From positions 62,001-126,000 of the forward strand of contig NZ_PYPS01000005.1 of assembly GCF_003027925.1 (NCBI RefSeq): a DNA stretch of 64,000 bases, read 5' to 3'. Source of the stretch: Micromonospora sp. RP3T (GTDB taxonomy: Bacteria > Actinomycetota > Actinomycetes > Mycobacteriales > Micromonosporaceae). The notes under the pieces were generated by a model that was given only the letters and a program-made list of their open reading frames with translations, had not been told where the DNA came from and made no database searches. Of the stretch, positions 8,423 through 16,780 are shown piece after piece. Positions within the stretch are counted from its first letter, which is position 1. The number at the start of each line of letters is the position of its first letter. The position numbers were made by a program, and so were the translations under genes.

Positions 8423-9013
8423 TCAGACCAGGGCACGGTCCCGGCCGGCGGGGAAGCGGTCCAGGACGCCGGTGTTGGCCAGCGCCCGGGTGAGCACCCA
8501 GGCGCCGAAGCCGGCGATCACGGTGGCGCTGACGATCGTGATGAGCGCGTACGGGAGGCGGTAGGAGGTCAGCTCGTACGCCTTGTTCCAGTAGACGAAG
8601 TCGAAGATCGCCGCGCCCAGGCCGGTCAGCGCGCCGGCCAGCACCGCCACCGGCAGCTTGAACGAGCGGTAGCGGAACGCGGCGAACGCCAACTCCGCGC
8701 CGATGCCCTGCATCAGGCCCTGGAGGATCACGATGCCCGCCCACTGGCTGCCCAGCAGCGCGGAGACGATCGCGGCCACCGTCTCGCAGTAGAGCGCGGC
8801 GCCCGGCTTGCGGATGATCAGGCCGGCGAGCACCGCCGGGATCAGCCACACGCCGTAGAGCACCGCCTGCGCCGGCGGAAAGAACGCGAACGCCGCGTCG
8901 GTGGCGCTCCAGAGCAGGCCCCAGGCCCAGAAGACGACGCCGAAGGCGACGGCGATGACCGAGGCGACGACGATGTCGACGGTACGCCAGCGGTTGCTGT
9001 CGGTGTGGTTCAT
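8423..9013 (-). CDS. ykoE: ECF transporter substrate-binding (S) component, YkoE family
   Basis: A 196-residue integral membrane protein with about six hydrophobic segments: WRTVDIVVASVIAVAFGVVF at the N-terminus, FDFVYWNKAYELTSYRLPY near the end. It matches the YkoE family of S components that bind thiamine or its hydroxymethylpyrimidine precursor. The ATG at 9013 lies about 90 nt downstream of a TPP riboswitch, which supports the substrate. It is the first gene of the ykoE-ykoD-ykoC operon. A much longer open frame extends upstream through the riboswitch and was rejected as a start. Confidence 0.92.
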   Translation of the reverse strand: MNHTDSNRWRTVDIVVASVIAVAFGVVFWAWGLLWSATDAAFAFFPPAQAVLYGVWLIPAVLAGLIIRKPGAALYCETVAAIVSALLGSQWAGIVILQGLMQGIGAELAFAAFRYRSFKLPVAVLAGALTGLGAAIFDFVYWNKAYELTSYRLPYALITIVSATVIAGFGAWVLTRALANTGVLDRFPAGRDRALV

Positions 9014-9103
9014 GGTGGCTCCCAGTTCGTGGTGCGGAACCAGGAGAAGACGCACGCCGCGCCCGGATTGCCGGACGTCGACGCGGCTGGAGGTCGACCG
9101 AAC

Positions 9104-9186
<83 letters not shown>

Positions 9187-9268
9187 GATGTGAAGTTGTC
9201 TCGTCGCAGACGCTAGCACCGACGTCGGGGCCGGGCCCAGCAGGGCGACTGTCGGTAGGCTGGCGATC

Positions 9269-10105
9269 ATGCGGGTCGAGACGCGAGATCTGACGTTCGA
9301 GGTACGCACCGGCGGCCCCGAGGGCGGCGACCCCGTCCTGCTGCTGCACGGCTTTCCACAGCACTCCGGCGAGTGGGACGCGGTGACGCCCGCGCTGCAC
9401 GCCGCCGGGCTGCGCACGTACGCGCTCGACCAGCGCGGCTACTCGCCCGGCGCGCGGCCGGCGGCGGTCGAGGCGTACCGGATCCCGGAGCTGGTGGCCG
9501 ACGCGGCGGCCGTGCTGGACGCGCTCGGGGTGACCGCCGCGCACCTGGTCGGCCACGACTGGGGCGCGATCGTGGCCTGGGGCCTCGCGGCGGCGCACCC
9601 GGAGCGGGTGCGGACGCTGACCGCGGTGTCGGTGCCGCACCCGGCCGCGATGGGCCACGCGCTCGCCAACGATCCCCGGCAGAAGGCCAAGTCCGCCTAC
9701 ATGGCGCTGTTCCGGATGCCGGGCAAGGCGGAGAAGGTGCTGCTGGCGCTGCACGGCGCCGTGCTGCGCCGGATGCTGCGCGGCGTCGGCGACGCGGCCA
9801 CCGTCGCCCGGTACGCCGACCCGATGCGGGAGCCGGGAGCGCTCACCGCGGCGCTGAACTGGTACCGCGCGATGAGCGGGTCGGACATGAAGGCGGTCGG
9901 CCCGGTGGCGGTGCCGACCACGTACGTCTGGAGCGACAAGGACGTGGCGATCGGCCGGACCGCCGCCGAGGCGTGCGCGGGACACGTCACCGGCGACTAC
10001 CGGTTCGTGACCCTGTCCGGCGTCAGCCACTGGATTCCCGACGAGGCTCCGGGCCCGCTGGCCGAGGCGGTCCTGGCCCGGATCCGAGGGACGGAGGAGG
10101 CATGA
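9269..10105 (+). CDS. Alpha/beta hydrolase, epoxide-hydrolase-like
   Basis: A 278-residue cytoplasmic hydrolase. The oxyanion motif HGFPQHSGEW and the nucleophile elbow GHDWGA (Asp 97) are those of epoxide hydrolases and haloalkane dehalogenases, where Asp replaces Ser. The late acid WSDKD and the catalytic His in GVSHWIPDEAP complete the triad. Substrate cannot be inferred. The TGA overlaps the next ATG, pairing it with the SIS-domain gene. Confidence 0.88.
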   Translation: MRVETRDLTFEVRTGGPEGGDPVLLLHGFPQHSGEWDAVTPALHAAGLRTYALDQRGYSPGARPAAVEAYRIPELVADAAAVLDALGVTAAHLVGHDWGAIVAWGLAAAHPERVRTLTAVSVPHPAAMGHALANDPRQKAKSAYMALFRMPGKAEKVLLALHGAVLRRMLRGVGDAATVARYADPMREPGALTAALNWYRAMSGSDMKAVGPVAVPTTYVWSDKDVAIGRTAAEACAGHVTGDYRFVTLSGVSHWIPDEAPGPLAEAVLARIRGTEEA

Positions 10106-10851
10106 CGGTGAGCGCCGAGGCGTACCTGGAGACGGTTACGTCGACGATGCGGCGGGTGGCCACCGAGCAGCGGGCGAACGTGGCCGGGGCGGCCGATCTG
10201 ATCGTGGCGGCGTTGCGTGCCGACGGGGTGGTGCACGCGTTCGGCACCGGGCACTCCGAGGCGCTCGCCATGGAGATCGCCGGCCGCGCCGGCGGGCTGG
10301 TGCCCACCAACCGCATCGCGCTGCGCGATCTGGTCCTGCACGGCGGCGAGCCGGCCGACATGCTCGGCCCGAAGCTGGAACGCGAGCCGGCGGTGGCGCA
10401 CCGGCTCTACGAGCTGGCCCCGATCCGGCCGCCGGACGTGTTCGTGCTCGCCTCCAACTCGGGTGTGAACGGGGCGATGGTCGAGTTCGCGTCGATCGTG
10501 AAGCAGCGCGGGCACGGGCTGGTGGCGATCACCTCGGCGCGACACTCGGCGCGGATGACCTCGCGGCACCCGTCCGGGCGGAAGCTGGCCGACTTCGCCG
10601 ACGTGGTGCTGGACAACGGCGCCCCGTACGGCGACGCCACGCTGCCGTTGCCCGGCGGTGGCGCGGTCGGCGCGGTCTCGTCGATCACCGCCGCGCTGCT
10701 GGCCCAGCAGATCACCGTCGAGGTGGTGGCCCGGCTGGTGGCGGCGGGGGAGCGGCCACCGGTCTACCTGTCCGCCAACATCACCGGCGGCGACGAGCAC
10801 AACGCGGAGCTGGAAGCCCGGTACGCGGGGCGGATCCGCCGGGGATCGTGA
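10102..10851 (+). CDS. SIS (sugar isomerase) domain protein
   Basis: A 249-residue protein with a sugar-isomerase fold of the UPF0309 type. FGTGHSEALAMEIAGRAGG forms the phosphosugar-binding loop, VLASNSGVNGAMVEFA the second SIS motif, and LPGGGAVGAVSSITAALLAQ the helix behind the site. Such proteins bind or isomerise phosphorylated sugars. No partner kinase lies nearby. GGAGGAGG precedes the ATG, which overlaps the hydrolase stop. Confidence 0.85.
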   Translation: MTVSAEAYLETVTSTMRRVATEQRANVAGAADLIVAALRADGVVHAFGTGHSEALAMEIAGRAGGLVPTNRIALRDLVLHGGEPADMLGPKLEREPAVAHRLYELAPIRPPDVFVLASNSGVNGAMVEFASIVKQRGHGLVAITSARHSARMTSRHPSGRKLADFADVVLDNGAPYGDATLPLPGGGAVGAVSSITAALLAQQITVEVVARLVAAGERPPVYLSANITGGDEHNAELEARYAGRIRRGS

Positions 10852-10942
10852 GCCGGTTTCGCGAGCGCCCGAATCGGGCACAGGCGCTGCTGCCGGCGGG
10901 CGTTCACCCGCCGGCCGTGCCGTCTTCACCGGAGGTTCGCGA

Positions 10943-11446
10943 GTGTCCAAGGAATCCGAGAAGCAGCGCTGGCAGCGCAACTTCGCCGACCTGTTGCAGG
11001 AGCTGCGCGTCGCGCAGACCGGCGTGCAGATCCTCTTCGCCTTCTTGCTGACCCTGCCGTTCAGCAACGGGTTCACCCGGACCACCGAGTTCCAGCGTGA
11101 CGTCTACATCGTGGCGTTGCTGGCTGCCGCCGCGGCCACCGCGATGATCATCTCGCCGGTCGCGTTCCACCGGGCGCTGTTCCGGCAGGGCCGCAAGCCG
11201 GAGCTGGTCCGCTTCGCCCACCGGATGGCCACCGGCGGCCTGTTCTTCATGCTGATCGCGATGGTCAGCGCCGTGCTGCTGATCACCGACTTCGTGCTGC
11301 CCCGGCCGATCGCGTTCGTGCTCAGCGCCGTCACCGCGCTCTGGTTCCTGACGTTCTGGGCGATCCTGCCGTTCGCGCGGCGCAACTGGGGTGAGGACGA
11401 CATCGACGACGATGACGACGACCCGCAGACGCTGGCCGGCGACTGA
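10943..11446 (+). CDS. DUF6328-like integral membrane protein
   Basis: A 167-residue protein with four predicted membrane segments and an amphipathic N-terminus (QRNFADLLQELRVAQTGVQILFAFLLTLPF). The C-terminal tail is a run of acidic residues (EDDIDDDDDDP). The start is a GTG behind CCGGAGG; the open frame upstream overlaps the SIS gene and is not needed. The resemblance is to a widespread actinobacterial family of unknown role. A strong terminator follows. Confidence 0.75.
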   Translation: MSKESEKQRWQRNFADLLQELRVAQTGVQILFAFLLTLPFSNGFTRTTEFQRDVYIVALLAAAAATAMIISPVAFHRALFRQGRKPELVRFAHRMATGGLFFMLIAMVSAVLLITDFVLPRPIAFVLSAVTALWFLTFWAILPFARRNWGEDDIDDDDDDPQTLAGD

Positions 11447-11471
11447 CGGTCCGCCAAATCGGACGTGCACG

Positions 11472-11514
11472 CGACGCTACCCCTGGGTAACACCCGGGGG
11501 TAGCGTCGTTTTCG
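11472..11514 (+). terminator. Rho-independent terminator
   Basis: 17-bp arms (11472-11488 and 11492-11508) with one wobble pair and a 3-nt loop spell CGACGCTACCCC ... GGGGTAGCGTCG, followed by TTTTC. It ends the hydrolase-SIS-membrane protein unit. Confidence 0.9.
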
Positions 11515-11559
11515 TCGAGCGCGTCGACCGCAGCCGGACCGACCATCCAGGAGGCAGCC

Positions 11560-13509
11560 GTGACCACGACACAGCACAACGCCGACGGGGTGGGGCCGCT
11601 GCCCACCGAGGCGGGCCAGGTCTCCGAGAAGGAGGCCCGCCAGGTCGCCGAGGCGGCCCGCGAGGCGGCCTGGGACCGACCGAGTTTCGGCAAGGAACTC
11701 TTCCTCGGCCGGTTCCGGCTCGACCTGATCGAGCCGTGGCCCCGGTCCGACCCGGCCGACGTGGCCCGCGCGGCGGAGTTCCTCGACGCGTTCGGGGCGT
11801 ACCTCGGCGCCGAGGTGGACGGCGCGGCGATCGAGCGCGACGCGCGGATCCCGGACGACGTGTTCCACGGCATGGCCCGGCTCGGCGCGTTCGGCATGAA
11901 GATCGACCGGAAGTACGGCGGGCTCGGGCTCAGCAACCTGCACTACTGCCGGGCGTTGATGCTCGCCGGTTCGGTGAGCCCGGCGATCGGCGCGCTGCTC
12001 TCGGCGCACCAGTCGATCGGCGTGCCGCAGCCGCTGAAGATGTTCGGCACGCCCGAGCAGAAGGACCGTTTCCTGCCCCGGCTGGCCGCCGGCGAGGTCT
12101 CCGCGTTCCTGCTCACCGAGCCGGACGTCGGCTCCGACCCGGCCCGGCTGGCCACCACCGCCGAGCCGACCTCCGACGGCACCGGCTACCGGCTCAACGG
12201 GGTGAAGCTCTGGGCCACCAACGGCACGGTCGCCACCCTGCTGGTGGTGATGGCCCGGGTGCCGGCCACCGAGGGACGGCGCGGCGGGATCACCGCGTTC
12301 GTGGTGGAGGGCGACAGCGAGGGCATCACTGTGGAACGGCGCAACTCCTTCGTCGGGCTGCGCGGCCTGGAGAACAGCCTCACCCGGTTCCACGACGTGT
12401 TCGTGCCGGCCGAGAACGTGATCGGCGGCGAGGGCAAGGGCCTGAAGATCGCGCTGACCACGCTGAACACCGGCCGGCTGTCGCTGCCGGCGATGTGCGT
12501 GGGCGCCGGCAAGTGGGCGCTCAACGTGGCCCGGGAGTGGGCCGCCGACCGGGTCCAGTGGGGCCGGCCGGTCGGCGAGCACGAGGCGGTGGCCAAGAAG
12601 CTGTCGTTCATCGCCGCCACCACGTACGGCATGGAGTCCATGCTGGACCTGTCCTGCCTGCTCGCCGACGACGACCGCAACGACATCCGGATCGAGGCGG
12701 CGCTGGTCAAGCTCTACGCCAGCGAGATGGCGTGGCGGATCGCCGACGAACTGATCCAGATCCGGGGCGGGCGCGGCTACGAGACGGCCGACTCGCTCGA
12801 AGCCCGGGGCGAACGGCCGGCAGCGGTCGAGCAGCTCCTGCGGGACCTGCGGATCAACCGGATCTTCGAGGGGTCCACCGAGATCATGCACCTGCTGATC
12901 GCCCGCGAGGCGGTCGACGCGCACCTCTCGGTGGCCGGCGACATCATCGATCCGGACGCCGGGCTGGGCCGCAAGGCCGCCGCCGGCGCGCGGGCCGGTG
13001 CCTTCTACGCGAAGTGGCTGCCCACGCTCGCGGTCGGTAAGGGGCAGGCACCCGGGGCGTACCAGGAGTTCGGGCCGCTGGCCGGGCACCTGCGGCACGT
13101 CGAGCGGACCTCCCGCAAGCTGGCCCGGTCGACGTTCTACGCGATGTCCCGGTGGCAGGGGAAGATGGAGCGCAAGCAGGCGTTCCTCGGCCGGGTGGTG
13201 GACATCGGCGCGGAGCTGTTCGCGATGTCGGCGGTCTGCGTCCGGGCGTACGCCGAGCGGCTCGACCACCCGGAGAACATCGAGCTGGCCGACCTGTTCT
13301 GCCGCCAGGCGCGGCTGCGCGTCGACGAGCTGTTCACCGGCCTCTGGTCGAACACCGACTCGGTCGACGTGGCCGCCGCGAAGCGGATCGTCGCCGGCCG
13401 CTACGCCTCCGTCGAGGCCGGCGTGATCACCCCACCGACCGACCTCCCCTGGGTGGCCCCCTGGACCCCCGGCCCCTCCACCGCCGACGACGTCCGCCGC
13501 CGACTGTGA
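11560..13509 (+). CDS. Acyl-CoA dehydrogenase family protein, long form
   Basis: A 649-residue flavoenzyme that should introduce the alpha-beta double bond in acyl-CoAs for fatty acid oxidation. FLLTEPDVGSDPARL and LWATNGTVATLLV are the FAD and substrate motifs. LRINRIFEGSTEIMHLLIAR, at about 425-445, is the family signature and includes the usual catalytic glutamate. At about 650 residues it is longer than short-chain dehydrogenases (about 380) and carries an extra C-terminal helical domain, like mitochondrial VLCAD/ACAD9-type enzymes. The start is a GTG behind AGGAGGC. R element 1 begins directly after its stop. Confidence 0.9.
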   Translation: MTTTQHNADGVGPLPTEAGQVSEKEARQVAEAAREAAWDRPSFGKELFLGRFRLDLIEPWPRSDPADVARAAEFLDAFGAYLGAEVDGAAIERDARIPDDVFHGMARLGAFGMKIDRKYGGLGLSNLHYCRALMLAGSVSPAIGALLSAHQSIGVPQPLKMFGTPEQKDRFLPRLAAGEVSAFLLTEPDVGSDPARLATTAEPTSDGTGYRLNGVKLWATNGTVATLLVVMARVPATEGRRGGITAFVVEGDSEGITVERRNSFVGLRGLENSLTRFHDVFVPAENVIGGEGKGLKIALTTLNTGRLSLPAMCVGAGKWALNVAREWAADRVQWGRPVGEHEAVAKKLSFIAATTYGMESMLDLSCLLADDDRNDIRIEAALVKLYASEMAWRIADELIQIRGGRGYETADSLEARGERPAAVEQLLRDLRINRIFEGSTEIMHLLIAREAVDAHLSVAGDIIDPDAGLGRKAAAGARAGAFYAKWLPTLAVGKGQAPGAYQEFGPLAGHLRHVERTSRKLARSTFYAMSRWQGKMERKQAFLGRVVDIGAELFAMSAVCVRAYAERLDHPENIELADLFCRQARLRVDELFTGLWSNTDSVDVAAAKRIVAGRYASVEAGVITPPTDLPWVAPWTPGPSTADDVRRRL

Positions 13510-13560
13510 AAGGAGGGGCCCCTGCTTAACGCTTTCGGTAGAGGCGGGGCCCCCTTTTAA
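13510..13560 (-). repeat. R element, copy R1
   Basis: Contains GGGGCCCC, CTTAACGCTTTCGGTAGAGG and CGGGGCCCCC. In consensus orientation (minus strand) it reads TTAA-rich end, GGGGGCCCCG, CCTCTACCGAAAGCGTTAAG, GGGGCCCC. It lies between the convergent acyl-CoA dehydrogenase and the 56-residue membrane protein and can fold as a bidirectional terminator. Confidence 0.8.
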
Positions 13561-13569
13561 CCCACCCGC

Positions 13570-13740
13570 TCAGCGGCGGGCGATGGCCCAGGCGATCACC
13601 GCGGCGAGGATCAGGCCGTTGAGGGCGGCCAGCACCAGGTAGGCCGCCGGCGGGATCTTGCGGCCCTTGCGGACGAAACTCACCAGCACGCCCGCGTAGG
13701 CCAGCAGCAGCACGGCCACGACGATCAGGAAGTACAGCAC
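13570..13740 (-). CDS. Small two-helix membrane protein
   Basis: A 56-residue protein too small for routine calling. A GTG start gives LYFLIVVAVLLLAYAGVLV, a short basic turn (RKGRK), then YLVLAALNGLILAAVIAWAI and a basic end. That is two clear membrane helices. AGGGTG lies a few bases before the GTG, and the upstream gene's stop is only 9 nt away, so it looks like the second gene of a small operon. Function unknown. Confidence 0.65.
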   Translation of the reverse strand: MLYFLIVVAVLLLAYAGVLVSFVRKGRKIPPAAYLVLAALNGLILAAVIAWAIARR

Positions 13741-13749
13741 CGGGACACC

Positions 13750-14355
13750 CTACCGGCCGGTGCGCAACCCCAGTCCGCGCAGCTCCAGCGCGGCGAGCGC
13801 GTCGACGGTGGCGTCGTCGCCGCGCCGCCACGCCTCGGCCACGTCCGGCGCGATCCGCTGGAGCTTCGACAGCGGCTGACCGGCGAGCGCGCGCAACGCC
13901 AGCAGGTCCCGGCCGGCGGGCGCGGCGGACATGGCCTTCGCCGCGCCGGCCCGGCGCATCCAGCGCACCCGCAGCGGCAGCCAGCCGAACAGCACCAGGC
14001 CGAGCGGGAACACCAGCACCGCGACGGTCAACGCGAGCGCCAACTGGCCGACCAGCTCCTGCTGGTCCCGGCCGGCCTCGGCCATCGCGCGCGCGGCGTC
14101 GGCGGCCCGGGTGAAGGGCGCGGTCAGCTCGTCGCCGACCAGCGGCACCCGGCCCACCTTGCCGCCGGCGTCGGCCAGGTTGTCGGCGAGGCCGCCGCCG
14201 GCGCCCTCCAGCTTCTGCCCGGGTACGGCGAGCTTCTCGACCAGGTCGTGCAGCCAGCGCGCGAAGCGGATCGCCGCGTACACCCAGACGACCACGAGCA
14301 GGTCGGTCAGGAGCTGGCGGAGGGCGGTCGGAAAACGGTCGGCGTAGATCTTCAC
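13750..14355 (-). CDS. Hypothetical membrane protein
   Basis: A 201-residue protein. From a GTG at 14355 it begins VKIYADRFPTALRQLL, with a hydrophobic segment LLVVVWVYAAIRFARWL, a central helical region rich in Ala/Gly/Asp, and a second membrane segment LALALTVAVLVFPLGLVLFGW followed by a cytoplasmic tail. The upstream ATG (14391) would add 12 residues including PPWPRRGR and overlaps the spacer. It is probably cotranscribed with the small membrane protein downstream. No family recognised beyond actinobacterial conservation. Confidence 0.75.
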   Translation of the reverse strand: MKIYADRFPTALRQLLTDLLVVVWVYAAIRFARWLHDLVEKLAVPGQKLEGAGGGLADNLADAGGKVGRVPLVGDELTAPFTRAADAARAMAEAGRDQQELVGQLALALTVAVLVFPLGLVLFGWLPLRVRWMRRAGAAKAMSAAPAGRDLLALRALAGQPLSKLQRIAPDVAEAWRRGDDATVDALAALELRGLGLRTGR

Positions 14356-14400
14356 GCCGGACAGCCTGCCACGGCGCGGCCACGGCGGCACCGGTCGGAT

Positions 14401-14799
14401 TTACCGGCCGGCGCAGGCCGGACAGGTCCCGAAGATCTCCAGGGTGTGGCTGACCTCGGTGAAGCCGTGCTCGGCGGAGATGCGGTCCGCCCACTTCTCC
14501 ACCGCCGGCCCGGCCACCTCGACGGTACGACCGCAGCCCCGGCAGACCAGGTGGTGATGGTGCCCGTCGTCGCTGCACCGCCGGTAGAGGTGCTCGCCAC
14601 CCGGCGGGCGCATCACGTCGATCTCGCCGGCGTCGGCGAGCACCTGCAACGTCCGGTAGACCGTGGTCAGCCCGATCCGGTCGCCCCGTCGGCGCAGCAT
14701 GGCGTGCAGGTCCTGGGCGCTGTGGAAGCCCTCGACCTCGTCCAGCAGCGCGCTCACCGCGCTGCGCTGCCGGGTGGTACGCGGCGTGCCGGTGCTCAT
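14401..14799 (-). CDS. zur: Zinc uptake regulator, Fur family
   Basis: A 132-residue winged-helix repressor. The N-terminal DNA-binding domain includes TTVYRTLQVLADAGEID. HHHH at 80-83 begins the metal domain, and Cys86/Cys89 with Cys126/Cys129 form the structural zinc site. Zur rather than Fur is chosen because it overlaps the smtB start-stop (ATGA) exactly as furB does in M. tuberculosis (Rv2358-Rv2359) and lies next to znuABC. It should repress znuABC when zinc is replete. Confidence 0.92.
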   Translation of the reverse strand: MSTGTPRTTRQRSAVSALLDEVEGFHSAQDLHAMLRRRGDRIGLTTVYRTLQVLADAGEIDVMRPPGGEHLYRRCSDDGHHHHLVCRGCGRTVEVAGPAVEKWADRISAEHGFTEVSHTLEIFGTCPACAGR

Positions 14800-15098
14800 G
14801 CCGGTCCCTCCCCGGCGTGGCTGACCGCGTCCGCCACGATGTGCGCGACGTGCTCGTCGACGAGCGCGTACGCGATCTCCCGGCCGCGTCGCGAGCCGCG
14901 CACCACCCCGGCGCCGCGCAACACGCGCAGGTGCTGGGAGACCAGCGGCTGCGGGGCGCCGAGCGTCTCGACCAGCTCGTGCACGCAGCGCTCGCCCTCG
15001 GCCAGCTCGCTGACGATGGCGAGCCGGATCGGGGCCGAGAGGGCGCGGAGCAGCTCGCCCGCGCCCTCGAAGGCGTCGTACCCGTTGGTCCCGGTCAC
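14796..15098 (-). CDS. smtB: ArsR/SmtB family zinc-responsive repressor
   Basis: A 100-residue winged helix protein. PQPLVSQHLRVLRGAGVV (residues 49-66) is the recognition region. The last helix carries Asp81-x-His83-x10-His94-x2-Glu97, the exact alpha-5 metal-binding pattern of SmtB/CzrA, so it should sense zinc (or cobalt) rather than arsenic. The GTG at 15098 is chosen because the longer open frame upstream lacks a ribosome site and carries no conserved residues. In mycobacteria SmtB represses its own operon with zur until zinc releases it. TAACGATAA, just upstream (15103-15111), may be part of its operator. Confidence 0.93.
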   Translation of the reverse strand: MTGTNGYDAFEGAGELLRALSAPIRLAIVSELAEGERCVHELVETLGAPQPLVSQHLRVLRGAGVVRGSRRGREIAYALVDEHVAHIVADAVSHAGEGPA

Positions 15099-15132
15099 CC
15101 CGTAACGATAACCACTGCCGGTTGGGGCGCTC

Positions 15133-16011
15133 TCATCCGAGCAGCACCTCGTGCTCGGCCGGCTCGACCGGCGCGGGAGTCGGCGTGGCCCGGCCACGGC
15201 GCCGCCGCCGCGCCCGCACGCCGGCCGCCAACAGCGCCACCACCAGGAACGAGCCGATCGCCACCAGCACCACCGAGGCGCCCGGCGCGGTGTCGGCAGT
15301 GGCGGCCACCCACACCCCGGCCCCGGCCGCGAACAGACCCAACGCCATGGCCGCCGTCATGGTGGACCGGAAACCGCGGGTCACCTGCTGGGCGGTGGCC
15401 ACCGGCACCACCATCAACGCGCTGATCAGCAGCACCCCGACCGCCCGCATGGCGATGGTCACGGTCACCGCGGTGCCCACCGCGATGAGCAGGTTCAGCG
15501 CCCGCACCGGCAGGCCGGAGACGCGCGCGTACTCCTCGTCGTGGCAGACCGCGAACAGCGCCGGGCGCAGCACCAGCATGGTCACCAGCAGCACCGCGCC
15601 GAGCACGCCGATGGTGACCAGGTCGCCCTGCGACGTGGTGGTCAGCGACCCGAAGAGGTACGCGTTGAGCGACCCGCTGCTGGCGTCGGAGAGGCCGACG
15701 AGCATCACGCCGCCGGCGATGCCGCCGTAGAACAGCAGCGCCAGCGCGAGGTCGCCGGAGGTGCGCCCGTACGCGCGGACCAGCTCGATGACGACCGCGC
15801 CGAGCGTGGCGGCGAGCACCGCCACCAGCACCGGGGAGCGGTTGAGCAGCAGCCCGGCGCCGACGCCGGTGAGCGCCACGTGCCCGATGCCGTCGCCGAT
15901 CAGCGCCAGCCGGCGCTGCACCAGGTAGATGCCGAGCGCCGGCGCGGCCAGGCCGATGACCAGCGCGCCGACCAGGGCGCGGAGCATGAAGTCGTACTGG
16001 AAGAGGTCCAT
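15133..16011 (-). CDS. znuB: Zinc ABC transporter permease
   Basis: A 292-residue permease of the ABC-3 metal family with eight or so membrane helices. LVQRRLALIGDGIGHVALTGVG and GVLLISALMVVPVATAQQVTRGF are family blocks. The tail is basic, then Pro/Glu rich. It is the last gene of znuA-znuC-znuB, starting one base after znuC ends. Zinc is inferred from znuA, znuC and the neighbouring regulators; manganese permeases look alike. Confidence 0.93.
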   Translation of the reverse strand: MDLFQYDFMLRALVGALVIGLAAPALGIYLVQRRLALIGDGIGHVALTGVGAGLLLNRSPVLVAVLAATLGAVVIELVRAYGRTSGDLALALLFYGGIAGGVMLVGLSDASSGSLNAYLFGSLTTTSQGDLVTIGVLGAVLLVTMLVLRPALFAVCHDEEYARVSGLPVRALNLLIAVGTAVTVTIAMRAVGVLLISALMVVPVATAQQVTRGFRSTMTAAMALGLFAAGAGVWVAATADTAPGASVVLVAIGSFLVVALLAAGVRARRRRRGRATPTPAPVEPAEHEVLLG

Positions 16012-16012
16012 C

Positions 16013-16780
16013 TCAGATGCTCCTCCAGAGCCCGGCGGGCTCCTCGTCGCAGTGCGGGTGCACGTGCTCGTGGTCCGGGTCGGCGTGGTGGCCGGCCGGC
16101 TCGGGCACCGCGCCGTCGTGGGCGATCCCGCCCTGGTGCACCACCACGGCCCGGCTGATCAGCGGGCGCAGCGGCCCCAGCTCGTGGGCGACCAGCAGCA
16201 CCGTGCCGCCGCCGTCGCGGAAGCCGCGCAGCGCCCCGGCGAACGCCTCCTGGCTGGCCGCGTCCACGCCGGCGGTCGGCTCGTCCAGCACCAGCAGCTC
16301 CGGGCCGCCGGCGAGCGCGCGGGCGATCAGGGCGCGCTGCTGCTGGCCGCCGGAGAGCGTGGCGACCGGGTCGCCGGCCCGGTCGGCGAGCCCGACCGCG
16401 CGCAGCGCCGCCGCCACCGCCTCCCGGTCCGCCCGCCCCGCTGGCCGGAGCACGCCCCGGCGGGCCAGCCGCCCGGACGCCACCACCTCGGCCACCGTGG
16501 CGGGCACCCCGCCGCCGGCACCGAGCCGCTGCGGGACGTACCCGATGCGGTGCCACTGCCGGAAGCGGCGCTGCGGCGTGCCGAACAGGGTGACCGACCC
16601 GGCGCCGAGCGGCACCAGGCCGAGCGCGGCGCGGACCAGCGTCGACTTGCCGGAGCCGTTGGCGCCGAGTACGGCGACCACCTCGCCGGCGGTCAGCGTC
16701 AGCGAGACGTCCCGCAGCACCGGCCGGCCGTCGTAGCCGACGGTGGCGTGCGCGATGTCGATCACGGGTGATGAGGTCAT
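16013..16780 (-). CDS. znuC: Zinc ABC transporter ATPase
   Basis: A 255-residue ATPase. Walker A GANGSGKST is near residue 40, the Q-loop is in YVPQRLG, the signature is LSGGQQQRALIARAL, and Walker B is LLVLDEPTAGVD. The C-terminus ends in a histidine-rich stretch (GHHADPDHEHVHPHCDEEP) that would bind zinc, as in other ZnuC proteins. It overlaps znuA by 4 nt. Confidence 0.94.
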   Translation of the reverse strand: MTSSPVIDIAHATVGYDGRPVLRDVSLTLTAGEVVAVLGANGSGKSTLVRAALGLVPLGAGSVTLFGTPQRRFRQWHRIGYVPQRLGAGGGVPATVAEVVASGRLARRGVLRPAGRADREAVAAALRAVGLADRAGDPVATLSGGQQQRALIARALAGGPELLVLDEPTAGVDAASQEAFAGALRGFRDGGGTVLLVAHELGPLRPLISRAVVVHQGGIAHDGAVPEPAGHHADPDHEHVHPHCDEEPAGLWRSI